Assembly: GCA_024809215.1 (NCBI GenBank)
Contig: JANUBW010000001.1
Coordinates: 2,026,841 to 2,090,840, forward strand
Length of the DNA stretch: 64,000 nt
Direction: 5' to 3'
From: Niastella sp. OAS944
Lineage (GTDB): Bacteria; Bacteroidota; Bacteroidia; Chitinophagales; Chitinophagaceae
Shown in pieces: positions 26,801-34,717 of the stretch. A program made the translations under genes and the position numbers. The notes beneath the pieces were generated by a model that saw only the letters and a list, made by a program, of their open reading frames with translations, did not search any database and was not told the DNA's origin. Each line of letters starts with the position of its first letter. Within the stretch, counting starts at the first letter, position 1.

Positions 26801-27939
26801 AAATTGCCTTTATCGTCTTCAACAAAACGGTTCACATCATCAAACGGCAGGCTGCGCGCATCTGACAATAAATGCCGGTACACCGGGAATTTAATGATGT
26901 TCTCATGGTAATAGTTGATGCCTTTTTTATAGGACCCCAACCAAATGATGCCGGTATTATCGCGGTAAATGGCATTGATGCTGTTCTGGCTTATGCTCTT
27001 TATATCTTCCGCTTTATTCTCGAGGTAAGAAATACTACCGGTTCTTTTGTTTATCAAATTCACCCCACCATGATCGGTGGTGATCCAGATCATTCCATTA
27101 TTATCCTGCTGAATACCGGTAACCAAATTGTTGTTCAATCTTGTAACACTTCCCTCGCGGTGATAATGCAACAGTTGGTTGGTGACGGTATTAAAGCAGA
27201 ATGCTCCCTGCGGGTAGCTGTCAGTATAGATCCATAGCTCATTTTGCATATCGGCAAACAAGCGGTAACGCAATTCATCTGAACGTTTAAAGATATCGGC
27301 TTTGCTAAAGATCAGTTTTTCCGTTGCGGAGTTATAACCTTCCAGTAGCCCATCGGCATATATTACCCAAATAATGCCGGCATTATCGGCAGCCATATCG
27401 GCAATATCGGGCGCATTGCCTTTTACTGCCTGCCGGTAAAAGGTACGAACCGTTTGTGCGGCCGGGTTATATTTGCTGAAGCCTACACCCGTTTGTGCAA
27501 ACCAGTAACTACCCTGTTTATCTTTTACAATATCGGTGACCGGGGCAACGGGCAACTTCAGTTGGCGGCAATAGGCCAGTGTATTGGCGTTGGCTTTTTC
27601 AGAAACGGGATCAAAAATGCATTGTCCGTACCGGGTATCGACCCAGAATTTATTATGCGGTCCTTCCTGAATTTTTACAATAAGATCGTCGTTCAGCGAG
27701 GTGGAGTCGTTCTCTCTATGCCGGAAAACTTTAAATGTATAACCATCGTAACGGTTCAAACCCGAGGCGGTCCCAAACCACATAAAGCCTTTGGCGTCTT
27801 TTATAATGGCGGTAACCTGGTTGTGTGATAATCCGTTTGAGATATCGAGGTGAGAAAAAGGATATTGCACAGGTTGTGCAGCTACAGGAAAGAAGTTTAG
27901 TAAAAAAACAAGCGTTATAATCAATAAGCGGTCAATCAT
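23836..27939 (-). CDS. Hybrid two-component system sensor/regulator (HTCS)
   Basis: A one-protein signalling system: it senses a ligand in the periplasm, usually a glycan fragment, and activates transcription through its own AraC domain. From the ATG at 27,939 the protein is 1,367 residues: signal peptide (MIDRLLIITLVFLLNFFPVA), two seven-bladed Reg_prop propellers with repeats such as DAKGFMWFGTASGLNRYDG, a Y_Y_Y domain (KNQYAYKLEGFNNDW), a membrane helix (AFIIYAILLAAILFAARRL), HisKA (FTNVSHEFRTPLSLI), HATPase (NLLSNAFKFTP, GSGIGLAISKEF), a receiver (LIVDDNEDIRFYL, DLVVSDVMMPVMDG, NDYVTKPFS) and an AraC domain. All phosphorelay residues are present. An in-frame ATG 13 codons earlier (27,978) is possible but spoils the signal peptide. 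No obvious target operon adjoins it. Confidence 0.93.
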   Translation of the reverse strand: MIDRLLIITLVFLLNFFPVAAQPVQYPFSHLDISNGLSHNQVTAIIKDAKGFMWFGTASGLNRYDGYTFKVFRHRENDSTSLNDDLIVKIQEGPHNKFWVDTRYGQCIFDPVSEKANANTLAYCRQLKLPVAPVTDIVKDKQGSYWFAQTGVGFSKYNPAAQTVRTFYRQAVKGNAPDIADMAADNAGIIWVIYADGLLEGYNSATEKLIFSKADIFKRSDELRYRLFADMQNELWIYTDSYPQGAFCFNTVTNQLLHYHREGSVTRLNNNLVTGIQQDNNGMIWITTDHGGVNLINKRTGSISYLENKAEDIKSISQNSINAIYRDNTGIIWLGSYKKGINYYHENIIKFPVYRHLLSDARSLPFDDVNRFVEDDKGNLWIGTNGGGLIYYDRSNNTYRTFKHNPANANSISNDVIVSLCIDHNKKLWIGSYYGGLDCYNGQRFIHYKNDVADSTSISDNSIWEIYEDAQQQLWIGTLRGGLNRFDAQKNIFYHYRKGPGSLNSDYVSALAEDQQGNLWIGTESGINILNKQTGKFIYYAHDSKDQRSLGNNNVTALLKDSRGNMWAATRDGLNLFDKNTNAFRHFSTSDGLAENNILTIMEDNAHTLWLGTTNGLSRAWLQNNGNDVLQILFRNYDERDGLQGREFNENAALKTKQGELIFGGANGFNIISPEAIAHNTIVPEVVLTDLRVFDKSPQPGEVINNRVLLNTAISEVKEITLKYHENIFSLEFAALNYSNPEKNQYAYKLEGFNNDWLTTDGSHRTVTYTNLDPGKYTFRVKASNGDGVWNEQGSALVITILPPFWRTIPAFIIYAILLAAILFAARRLTIQRAHMRFQLAQQKKEAERVHELDLLKLKFFTNVSHEFRTPLSLIMAPVEKMLKQTHEPEQKKQYQLIYRNARRLLALVNQLLDFRKLEMRELRLYPSLGDIVAFVKEVSHSFTDMAVSKHINFNFTTDIAYLQISFDPDKLERILFNLLSNAFKFTPEYGNIEVMVSMQSQYVSIQVRDSGIGIPVEDQDKIFERFFQHDVPGSILNQGSGIGLAISKEFVRLHQGTLGVTSEPGKGTCFTVLLPVTGAAVETTAPVSEELLAAEVGEGQLEQPEKGNRKRPVILIVDDNEDIRFYLKDNLRRNYTVYEAVNGAEGWERTKQLQPDLVVSDVMMPVMDGMQLCRNIKNDKHTSHIPVILLTARSAAEPKMEAFQVGANDYVTKPFSYEMLQSRIRNLLAQQEAMRKLFQKQLEVNPTEISITSVDEQFIRQSIETVEQNISNPDFSVEDLSRALHMSRVALYKKLLALTGKSPLDFIKTLRLKRAAQLLEKSQFTISEIAYEVGFNNPKYFARTFKKEFGLLPSEYAAKKTQAPNT

Positions 27940-28059
27940 GGTAAATCGGCTCCCGCTCATTAGCGGAATGGCAATCATTTGTGAACAGTAATTAGCAATT
28001 GTTTATTTGACAATACAGGCATTCTTGTTGATGTCTGTGCCGGCTATAAATGTACGGGA

Positions 28060-28340
28060 ATTAGTTGACTAGTTGACAGGTTGACGAGGGAGTTGACGAG
28101 GGAGTTGAAAAGGTGATAGAGTTTATAGAGTTGATATAGGCGTAGGAGAAAGTTATTAGGTTATTAGTTAATAGGTTGGAAAAAGGCGTGAGTGGTGAGT
28201 GGTGAGTGGTGAGTAAGCTCGCGAAATTTGATCGAAACTCTATTAGGTCAGCACAAAAAAATTAACCCGTGCCACGATCCGAAACCATGACACGGGAACT
28301 ATGAACTATGAACTATGAACTAAAAACTAAGAACTGAGAA
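28060..28340 (+). repeat. Word-repeat spacer with GTTGACGAG phrase, GTGAGTGGTGAG and GAACTATGAACTA tracts
   Basis: 28,060-28,145 is copy 3 of the GTTGACGAG...GGTGATAGAG phrase. 28,184-28,215 is a tandem tract of GTGAGTGGTGAGTGG words. 28,296-28,340 is a GAACTATGAACTATGAACTA tract drifting into AACTAAGAACTGAGAACTAA, which runs right up to and supplies bases of the proA stop codon at 28,341-28,343. Nothing here looks coding. Confidence 0.7.
28254..28296 (-). terminator. Rho-independent terminator of proBA
   Basis: On the minus strand CCCGTG (28296-28291) pairs with CACGGG (28271-28266), with further inner pairing of CATG and CGTG, and is followed by TTAATTTTTTT. It lies 45 bp after the proA stop. 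Confidence 0.8.
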
Positions 28341-29582
28341 CTAACGTATTTGCCCATTCCCCTGCAGCAACCATTTTTCGGTAACCAGTTTCTCCAATGC
28401 AAAGGGGCCGCGGGCATGTAGTTTTTGGGTGCTTATACCAATTTCAGCGCCAAGGCCCATTTCTTCACCATCGGTAAAACGGGTCGATGCATTGGTATAT
28501 ACCGCAGCGGCATCTACTTCCTGCAGAAAACGGGCGCAATGCTTTTTATTATTGCTTACAATAGCTTCTGAGTGTTTGGTTGAATGCTCGCGGATATGGT
28601 CCAGCGCTTCGTCGATGTTCTTCACCACTTTAACCGCGCATTTCAGGCTCTGGAACTCCCGGTCGAAATCTTCGGGAGCCGCTTTTTGTAAATGCGGATA
28701 ACCTTTTAATAATTTATGCGATTTGGCATCGGCAAATATCTCTACCTGGTGCTCATTAAACTTCGGTTGTAATTGTTTCAGGAATGCGGGCGCCACTGAT
28801 TCATCGACCAACACCGTGTCCATAGCATTGCACACAGACGGACGCGATACCTTGGCATTCACGACAATATCTACAGCTTTCTTAATAGACGCCTCTTTCT
28901 CCACATATACGTGGCACACGCCCGCACCAGTTTCTATCACCGGCACCTGGCTATTCTTTCTTACAAACTGTATCAGCGATTCGGAACCACGGGGTATTAA
29001 TACGTCTACATATTTTGTAGCGGTAAATAATTCCTGTACGGTTTCCCGTGCCGATGGCAACAGGGTCACACAATCGGGATCGATGCCATTTGCCTTCAGC
29101 ACTTTTTTGATGAGGCGAATGGCTGCCTGGTTGGAGTTATCGGCTTCGCTGCTGCCTTTGAGCACGCAACCATTCTGGCTACGGATACAAAGAGCCGCAA
29201 TATCGAACGTTACATTGGGGCGTGATTCATAAATAGCTCCAACAACACCCAATGGAACGGCTATCTTTTGCAACAACAATCCATTGTCGAGGCGGCGCTT
29301 CTCCAGCGTTTTACCGCTGGGGTTAGGCAGCCGGCTAATGTTGCGAATGCTATTGGCTATACCTGCAATGCGTTGTTTGTTCAGGATCAGCCTGTCTACA
29401 CGCGGATTTTCGGGATCCTGTTTCTCTACATCGAGCTGGTTTGCTTTCAGTATTGCATTGCTGTTCTTCTCCAGCTCATCGGCCAGTTGTAATAAAACAG
29501 CTTTCAGTTGTTTATCGCTCGCCTGCCGCAGGTTGATAGCGGCTTTCCAGGTCTTTATTATCTGTGGTTGTATTGTGCTCAT
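28341..29582 (-). CDS. proA: Gamma-glutamyl phosphate reductase
   Basis: ProA reduces L-glutamyl 5-phosphate with NADPH to glutamate 5-semialdehyde, the second step of proline synthesis, in the cytoplasm. The 413-residue product shows the aldehyde-dehydrogenase-like fold with PLGVVGAIYESRPNVT, LKGSSEADNSNQA, YVDVLIPRGSESLIQFV, the catalytic cysteine region NAKVSRPSVCNAMDTVLVDE and the C-terminal NASTRFTDGEEMGLGAEIGI. Length is typical. It starts 10 bp after the proB stop, so the two form an operon. The stop codon merges into the GAACTAA word repeat. Confidence 0.96.
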   Translation of the reverse strand: MSTIQPQIIKTWKAAINLRQASDKQLKAVLLQLADELEKNSNAILKANQLDVEKQDPENPRVDRLILNKQRIAGIANSIRNISRLPNPSGKTLEKRRLDNGLLLQKIAVPLGVVGAIYESRPNVTFDIAALCIRSQNGCVLKGSSEADNSNQAAIRLIKKVLKANGIDPDCVTLLPSARETVQELFTATKYVDVLIPRGSESLIQFVRKNSQVPVIETGAGVCHVYVEKEASIKKAVDIVVNAKVSRPSVCNAMDTVLVDESVAPAFLKQLQPKFNEHQVEIFADAKSHKLLKGYPHLQKAAPEDFDREFQSLKCAVKVVKNIDEALDHIREHSTKHSEAIVSNNKKHCARFLQEVDAAAVYTNASTRFTDGEEMGLGAEIGISTQKLHARGPFALEKLVTEKWLLQGNGQIR

Positions 29583-29592
29583 CAGGCCATCT

Positions 29593-30627
29593 TTAAAATA
29601 TTACAATATCATCGGCATGTGCTGCCAGTACGTTCTTTTGCGAAATACCATCTCTAATGGCCGCCGCCTCTAGCTTAACCTTGGCAACGCCAATAATGTT
29701 CTCTTCTTCGTCTTTTATTTGAACAACTTCACCAGTTGCAAATTTACCCTGTACATTGGTAACGCCTACGGTAAGCAAACTGCGGCGTTGGCGCAGGGCT
29801 TTAACCGCCCCTTTGTCAACCGAAATAGAGCCCAGTGTAATAGAACCACTGGCCAGCCATTTTTGTCGCGCTTTTAAATTTGAGGCCTGCGAAACAAAGG
29901 TGGTACCGTTGTTCCCCTCAAGCGCATCGGCAAATGGAGTTTTGCCAGCCAGTCCGCAAATGATCACCTGAATACCCAGTGAGGTAGCCAGGCGGGTAAA
30001 AGTGAGTTTGGAGGTCATGCCGCCAAGGCCCAGGCTGCTTTTACCGGTTTGCACAAAACCCATCACCTTGCTGTCGATCTTTTCAACGCGGGGGATTATT
30101 TTTTTGGCATCATCCACAAACCCGCCTACTGAGGTACAAATGACGAGTGTTTCGGCATCGAAACCTACGGCAATGAGGGTAGCCAGTTCGTCGTTGTCGC
30201 TGAACTTCAACTCAACATTACTTACCAGGTCGTTCTCGTTCACAATAGGCAGAATACCGTTTTGCCAAAATGCTTCAAAGGTTTCTTTCAACTGCAGGAA
30301 CTGAAACCGGTTGCTAAAATGGTGGCGTTCACACAAAGCTTGCGCCACCGGAATATCGTACTTCGAAAATTGCTTTTGGTATAATTGAATAAGTAGTGGG
30401 TTGCCCACTGCGGCCGCAGCTTTGCGCTCAGTGATACTGCCCTTGTAATTCTGAATAAAAACTTTACCGCTCCCAACCGCCCCACTTGAAACCAGCACCA
30501 CCCGGTGGGTAGAAAACAATTCCGCTATCTCTGCCGCTACCTTTTTTATAATGGAATGACTGATAACGCCCTCTTCATTAGTTATGACCGCTGTGCCAAG
30601 CTTAATAACAATAACCGGTTTTTGCAT
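29593..30627 (-). CDS. proB: Glutamate 5-kinase
   Basis: ProB phosphorylates L-glutamate to glutamyl 5-phosphate with ATP and is normally feedback-inhibited by proline. The 344-residue protein opens VIVIKLGTAVITNEEG, then VVLVSSGAVGSGK, the substrate motif ILPIVNENDLVSNVELKFSD and NDELATLIAV, and GLGGMTSKLTFTRLA. A PUA-like C-terminal domain (about 255-340) carries GSITLGSISVDKGAVKALRQ. It is first in the proB-proA operon, 10 bp ahead of proA. The ATG start is supported by the immediate conserved kinase strand. Confidence 0.95.
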   Translation of the reverse strand: MQKPVIVIKLGTAVITNEEGVISHSIIKKVAAEIAELFSTHRVVLVSSGAVGSGKVFIQNYKGSITERKAAAAVGNPLLIQLYQKQFSKYDIPVAQALCERHHFSNRFQFLQLKETFEAFWQNGILPIVNENDLVSNVELKFSDNDELATLIAVGFDAETLVICTSVGGFVDDAKKIIPRVEKIDSKVMGFVQTGKSSLGLGGMTSKLTFTRLATSLGIQVIICGLAGKTPFADALEGNNGTTFVSQASNLKARQKWLASGSITLGSISVDKGAVKALRQRRSLLTVGVTNVQGKFATGEVVQIKDEEENIIGVAKVKLEAAAIRDGISQKNVLAAHADDIVIF

Positions 30628-30639
30628 GGCGCAAATTTA

Positions 30640-30775
30640 ACGCAAAACGCTTAACGTGGAACGCAGAACGCAAAACACAGGCTCAGCACTGTGCTTTTAT
30701 GAGCCTCGCTAACCGTCGCGAACTCCAATACACGAAAATAGCGTTCAGCGTTCAGCATTTGGCGTTCAGCATTTT
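30640..30775. repeat. AACGCAAAACGC / GCGTTCAGCGTTCAGC inverted word repeats
   Basis: About 30,640-30,676 is a run of AACGCAAAACGCTTAACG and GGAACGCAGAACGCAAAAC words. About 30,741-30,772 holds GCGTTCAGCGTTCAGC and GGCGTTCAGC, roughly the complement. The two halves could pair across about 65 nt. They lie between divergent proB and the 55-aa lipoprotein gene. Confidence 0.6.
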
Positions 30776-30874
30776 CCGGGCAAGAATTTCCACAAAGAAA
30801 CACTTCAAATCATATGAATTTCAACTATTTACAACAGGCACGTCATTTTAGATATTACTAATAAACAAACAAAT

Positions 30875-31042
30875 ATGAAAGCGTTTTATTACTTGATATT
30901 TGTGCTGATGACCATGTTTTATACAAGTTGTGCAGCAATTGAAACCATTTTTAAAGCAGGTATGTGGTGGGGAATTATTTTAGTGGTGGGTGTAATAGCC
31001 TTAATATTCTTTATTATTAGTAAGTTGTTTGGGAGAAAATAA
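30875..31042 (+). CDS. 55-residue membrane lipoprotein
   Basis: An ATG at 30,875 opens a 55-codon frame: MKAFYYLIFVLMTMFYTSCA is a lipoprotein signal with the cysteine at 19, then IETIFKAGMWWGIILVVGV begins a strongly hydrophobic helix that ends at FIISKLFGRK. This layout (short lipobox, IxxIFKAGxWxG, one helix, basic end) matches a small conserved Bacteroidota protein family that I recognise only by its look; some members carry misleading enzyme labels. It is too short for most gene-length cut-offs. It stands between repeats on both sides and is convergent with the CvpA-CAP gene. Function unknown. Confidence 0.75.
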   Translation: MKAFYYLIFVLMTMFYTSCAAIETIFKAGMWWGIILVVGVIALIFFIISKLFGRK

Positions 31043-31090
31043 TCAATTGGCAATAGACAACAGGCAATAGGCAAAGAATTCCCAATTGCC
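31043..31090. repeat. CAATAGGCAA word repeat with terminal inverted repeat
   Basis: CAATTGG at 31,044 and CCAATTG near 31,081 are perfect complements and bracket CAATAGACAACAGGCAATAG words. It fills the whole gap between convergent stop codons and may act as a bidirectional terminator. Confidence 0.55.
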
Positions 31091-32044
31091 TTAATTTCTA
31101 AATTCCTGACTGATCATTAGTCCATACTTGCCACCGTCGACGATTCCAACACCGAGGCGGCCAAATTCAGGTCGAAGAATATTGGCCCTATGGCCCGGTG
31201 AATGCATCAACCCACTATGAGCAATATCGAGCGTTGGCGCCAACGCAATATTTTCACCGGCATTGGTAAATTGGACCCCATCACTACGCATGCGATCGAA
31301 GGGTCCCATGCCATTAGGCGATACATGCGAAAAATATCCCTGCTGAAACATATCAACTGAATGCTTCCGGGCTACGTCGGTCAATTCCGGATCGGCTTTC
31401 ACTGTATTCAACCCTGCTTTTATTCGTTCGGCATTTACCCAGCTTAACATAAGAGCTTCCAGATCGGCACGGGGCGGAGGGGCAATTACTTTAAAAGGAA
31501 GGATCACCGTTTGATCGGAACCCGGTTTTACCGTTAACCGGTTCATAGTTCTTTCTACTTCATCAAAAACGAGCGATAATTTAGTTTCTATCCACTCGGC
31601 CGGCACCGATAATTTTACCACAAAACGGCTTTCGCGGGTTTTGTTCGAAATATTATTACTGATGGGCAGGGCCAGCAACAACGCTGCACCTATTATAGCA
31701 TGCGCTACGCCATTAAAAAAACCCGGTATCATGCCAAGGAATTTATTATCCCAGCGGCCATGCGCTTCGGCCGGAATTTTACGTAGTGTATGATTGATGA
31801 GCCAATTTGTTAATACCCGCATGAGAACATATGTAACTATAAAAGAAAGCGGTAAGGCCCAGGAACCGAGTGAGGGAAAACATTTGTTTACAAAAGTGGT
31901 AGGGTAAGGGTATAATAAAAAGGTGGCGGCAATGCTGATCACTAAACCAAGCAAATACAATAACTCCAGGATAAATCCTTTTTGCCAACCATCCCAAATG
32001 CCATAGGCTACTATTACCAGTAGCAATATATCGACCCAATTCAT
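31091..32044 (-). CDS. CvpA-family membrane domain fused to a CAP domain
   Basis: The 317-residue protein starts with a CvpA-like unit of four membrane segments (MNWVDILLLVIVAYGIWDGW, GFILELLYLLGLVISIAATF, WALPLSFIVTYVLMRVLTNW, FFNGVAHAIIGAALLLALPI). After a linker rich in charged residues, a CAP/SCP domain (about 192-315) follows, with LMLSWVNAERIKAGLN, DVARKHSVDMFQQGYFSHVS, NAGENIALAP and LMHSPGHRANILRPEFGRLG. The CAP histidines and glutamates are present. CvpA is tied to colicin V production and envelope integrity; CAP domains bind lipids or act extracellularly. The orientation would place the CAP domain outside the membrane. The exact role is unknown. Confidence 0.88.
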   Translation of the reverse strand: MNWVDILLLVIVAYGIWDGWQKGFILELLYLLGLVISIAATFLLYPYPTTFVNKCFPSLGSWALPLSFIVTYVLMRVLTNWLINHTLRKIPAEAHGRWDNKFLGMIPGFFNGVAHAIIGAALLLALPISNNISNKTRESRFVVKLSVPAEWIETKLSLVFDEVERTMNRLTVKPGSDQTVILPFKVIAPPPRADLEALMLSWVNAERIKAGLNTVKADPELTDVARKHSVDMFQQGYFSHVSPNGMGPFDRMRSDGVQFTNAGENIALAPTLDIAHSGLMHSPGHRANILRPEFGRLGVGIVDGGKYGLMISQEFRN

Positions 32045-32190
32045 ACTTGCACTCTTTGGTATTACCAGTAAAAAACCATGCTACAGGTATGAATTGTATT
32101 TTTCAGGTATTCTCTTGTAAGATTTACACCCGGGCATATCGTATTGTTGCTAAAATTCTACAATTATAGTTGCAAACCGAACTAAAATAA

Positions 32191-32214
32191 TAAAGCCCGG
32201 ATAGAAATCCAGGC
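32191..32214 (-). terminator. Hairpin with U-rich tail on the minus strand
   Basis: GCCCGGAT (32195-32202) pairs with ATCCAGGC (32207-32214) with one mismatch; the minus strand continues TTTATTATTTTAG. It lies about 200 bp after the secreted unknown ending at 32,412, and could terminate that gene. Confidence 0.55.
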
Positions 32215-32235
32215 CTGTTAAAAATCCAATATCCT

Positions 32236-32274
32236 ATGAAAAACCGTACTACTAACGGTGTTCGTGGTTCGTAA
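32236..32274 (+). CDS. Candidate 12-codon small ORF with its own terminator
   Basis: ATG at 32,236 opens MKNRTTNGVRGS and stops at 32,272-32,274; a plus-strand terminator follows 7 bp later. The sequence before the ATG (ATCCTATG) matches that of another short frame at 1,073. No plus-strand gene lies downstream for which it might be a leader. It could be a small protein, a leader remnant or chance. Confidence 0.25.
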   Translation: MKNRTTNGVRGS

Positions 32275-32281
32275 ATTGTGA

Positions 32282-32313
32282 GCTGGAGAAAAATATTTTT
32301 TCCAGCATTTTTT
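32282..32313 (+). terminator. Rho-independent terminator on the plus strand
   Basis: GCTGGA (32282-32287) and TCCAGC (32301-32306) form the base of a stem extended by A/T pairing; ATTTTTT follows on the plus strand. No annotated plus-strand gene precedes it apart from the candidate 12-codon frame. Confidence 0.55.
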
Positions 32314-32411
32314 ATAAGTGCTTCCCTTCTGAAAATGTGTTGTTTATACCTATTAATAAATCACAACAGGGATGAAAATCGCTACTGGTTAACCAACACT
32401 AAAAAGAAATG

Positions 32412-33053
32412 TTAACGCATAATTCCTGAATCTATCACACGTCCTACATATTTATTATCCTGCAAAATCCACGTCACCTCATATTTGCCGATGGACTCGC
32501 TGTTCACCATGTAGATGTACAATCTCTTTTTGTCGGCCGACTGCAGCACTGCATTATGTGTTTTTATGGTTCCGCCTTCTGAGTAAGTAAAATCGGGATG
32601 GAACAGATCGGCATATGCCGTTGGCGGAATAGCCACTGTATCCTTATTATTAACTATAACAGTAACCGAAGTTATGGCTGTAGTTGGAACGGTGCCATAA
32701 TCGCCGTAATAAGGTTTATTATCTATCTTAACGAGGTATTTCTTCTCATAGTAATAAAACAATTTGTGTTTTGATGCATCGAAAGGACCGCTGCTGATCA
32801 CCACTTTTATGTTATTACCTTCAAAAGTTATAGATTTCATGTTGAAGTCGGTAGCAGGTATTCTTTGGAGCGGATTTTTTCCGAGCCGCTCGTCAATACC
32901 GCCAATGGTAAATGTGGCCAGGTCGTCGCGAATTTCGCCTTTCGGATATTTTGTAAAGCTTTCTCTTTTATTTCGGAGATCGGGCAACGGTTCATCCTGG
33001 GCCATGGCGCCAATACTAAAGCCCAGCAGGCACAGGGTTATTAAGGATCGCAT
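32412..33053 (-). CDS. Secreted protein of unknown function
   Basis: A 213-residue protein with a clear signal peptide (MRSLITLCLLGFSIGAMAQ). The mature part has no motif I recognise. It starts EPLPDLRNKRESFTKYPKG, and contains KHKLFYYYEKKYLVKIDNK and VTVIVNNKDTVAIPPTAYAD, alternating polar/hydrophobic strands that suggest a beta-rich soluble domain. There is no lipobox and no aromatic C-terminal strand, so it is probably periplasmic. The neighbours on both sides are on the same strand but are separated by spacers holding terminators, so it appears monocistronic. Confidence 0.65.
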   Translation of the reverse strand: MRSLITLCLLGFSIGAMAQDEPLPDLRNKRESFTKYPKGEIRDDLATFTIGGIDERLGKNPLQRIPATDFNMKSITFEGNNIKVVISSGPFDASKHKLFYYYEKKYLVKIDNKPYYGDYGTVPTTAITSVTVIVNNKDTVAIPPTAYADLFHPDFTYSEGGTIKTHNAVLQSADKKRLYIYMVNSESIGKYEVTWILQDNKYVGRVIDSGIMR

Positions 33054-33117
33054 AGTTTGATTATTTGTTCCTGGCGAAAATAGTTACAATTGGAGGATTT
33101 TTTGCCAAAGGATTGTT

Positions 33118-33262
33118 AACACGGAGGGGGAGTTGACGGGTTGATAAGGAGTTGACGGGTTAACAAGTTGACGGGTTAACAAGGAAAAACCCGAACTTCC
33201 AGGCCCCAATTGTTTTCGGAAGTCTGAAGGTTCGGGCCCTGGGAACCGGGAACCGGAAACTG
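33118..33262 (-). terminator. GTTGACGGG word repeat and GH28 terminator
   Basis: 33,118-33,184 holds AGTTGACGGGTTAACAAG words related to the 12,931 phrase. At 33,190-33,236 CCCGAACTTCCAG pairs with CTGAAGGTTCGGG (few mismatches); on the minus strand TTTTT follows at 33,189-33,185. 33,240-33,262 adds GGGAACCGGGAACCGG words. The hairpin lies 31 bp after the GH28 stop. Confidence 0.65.
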
Positions 33263-33266
33263 GAAA

Positions 33267-34709
33267 CTATTTATTCACTGGCGGTAACTGAGGAAATGCA
33301 GCCCCTCCTTCAAGATTGAACACCGTAAAACTATCAACTCCATGAGCTTCTGCCGCATGGGCGAAATATTCGGGCCGGTTATTGCCCCACTGCACCGAGC
33401 AGTTGCGCAGGCGAATGTTTTGCGCCTGGTCGAAATAAAACGCTGAGGTGCGCCCCTTTACAAATCCTTCCACATTGGCCGGACGGCGATCATACACGCC
33501 ACCAGGAATATTGGTGGTTTTATTAAGCTGAACATCAACATTATCGAAACTAATATTTACGATCTTACCGGCCGATTCGCCGCTTACATAAATACCGTTC
33601 TCGCCGATGCATTTAATATTACTGAACGAAATATTGTACACCATACCTACCCTGCCTTCCGTAGCGCCTTTGGGAAAACGCCAGTTGGCATCCTTATGGT
33701 TGATCTTTGCCCGGCGGTAAGCGGTTACATAAATTGGTTCGGCCTTGCCCCACCATACATCACTGAACAAATGGCCCTCAACGATCATGTTCGAAAAAAT
33801 AACATCATGCACCACGCCTTCATCACGGTTTTGTATACCCACTCCACGGTTGCTGTTCTTAATAATGCAATTATTGAACACCACCTGGCGAATGGTATCC
33901 ATATTTTCTGAACCAATCTTTATGGCACAGCTTCTCGAGGTCATGGTACAGTTAGTTACGGTAATATTCTCGCAACAGCCAAACTCCTCATACTCGCGGC
34001 GGTTCTTCAGGCAAATACAATCGTCGCCGCTCTCAATATAACAATCGCTGATGCGTACATTCTTGCTATGATCTACATCGATGCCATCGCTGTTACGCAC
34101 CTTTAGTGAATTTAACAACGTAATACCGTTTATCACCACATCGTTGCAACCAGCCAGGTGAACAGTCCAGTAGGCAGAGTTGCCAATGCGTACATCCCTG
34201 ATGCGGATATTTTTACCGCCAACTATTGTGAGCACATGCGGGCGGGGGTCAAGAATGTTGAAAGGTTTAAGCTCATATGAATCATCGAGCTCTTTGCCCA
34301 TAAAAGAAATGCCGTTGCCATCGATCTCACCCAAACCAGTGATCGAAACATCGCGAATATTCTCCCCGCCTATCCATATGGTTCCTTCGCCGGGGTTCTG
34401 GCGAAAAGCGCTTTTTGTGTATGCCTTTTCATCAGGATTGGCCAGTAGTTTGGCGCCCGCTTCTACATGCAGATCGATCCCTGACTTTAAATTAAACGGA
34501 CTGGCCACAAAAACATGGCCTGAGGGTACCAACACCCGGCCGCCCCCACTCTTTGAGCAGGCATCGATGGCTTTTTGAATAGCGGGGGCGTCGTTTGTTT
34601 TGCCGTCGCCTTTGGCGCCATAGGTCATTATATTATAAATGCGTTGTGCGGTAAGCGGCAGGGTTATCAACAATACTAAGCTTACTATAGACAGTTTCTT
34701 TATCATCAC
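33267..34709 (-). CDS. Glycoside hydrolase family 28 (polygalacturonase-like)
   Basis: A secreted 480-residue right-handed beta-helix enzyme. It has a signal peptide ending LPLTAQ, the Pectate-lyase-3-like opening IMTYGAKGDGKTNDAPAIQK, and GH28 catalytic motifs RNSDGIDVDHSKNV (Asp), CYIESGDDCICLKN (Asp-Asp), and SRSCAIKIGSENM in place of the usual GHG block. GH28 enzymes cleave alpha-galacturonosyl or related rhamnogalacturonan linkages. Without His in the SCAIKIG block, specificity may differ from classical endo-polygalacturonase, as in the rhamnogalacturonan and xylogalacturonan branches. It follows the GH92 gene by 8 bp and shares its transcript. The second Met of MMIKK is an equally likely start. 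Confidence 0.9.
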   Translation of the reverse strand: MMIKKLSIVSLVLLITLPLTAQRIYNIMTYGAKGDGKTNDAPAIQKAIDACSKSGGGRVLVPSGHVFVASPFNLKSGIDLHVEAGAKLLANPDEKAYTKSAFRQNPGEGTIWIGGENIRDVSITGLGEIDGNGISFMGKELDDSYELKPFNILDPRPHVLTIVGGKNIRIRDVRIGNSAYWTVHLAGCNDVVINGITLLNSLKVRNSDGIDVDHSKNVRISDCYIESGDDCICLKNRREYEEFGCCENITVTNCTMTSRSCAIKIGSENMDTIRQVVFNNCIIKNSNRGVGIQNRDEGVVHDVIFSNMIVEGHLFSDVWWGKAEPIYVTAYRRAKINHKDANWRFPKGATEGRVGMVYNISFSNIKCIGENGIYVSGESAGKIVNISFDNVDVQLNKTTNIPGGVYDRRPANVEGFVKGRTSAFYFDQAQNIRLRNCSVQWGNNRPEYFAHAAEAHGVDSFTVFNLEGGAAFPQLPPVNK

Positions 34710-34717
34710 AGTGGGTT

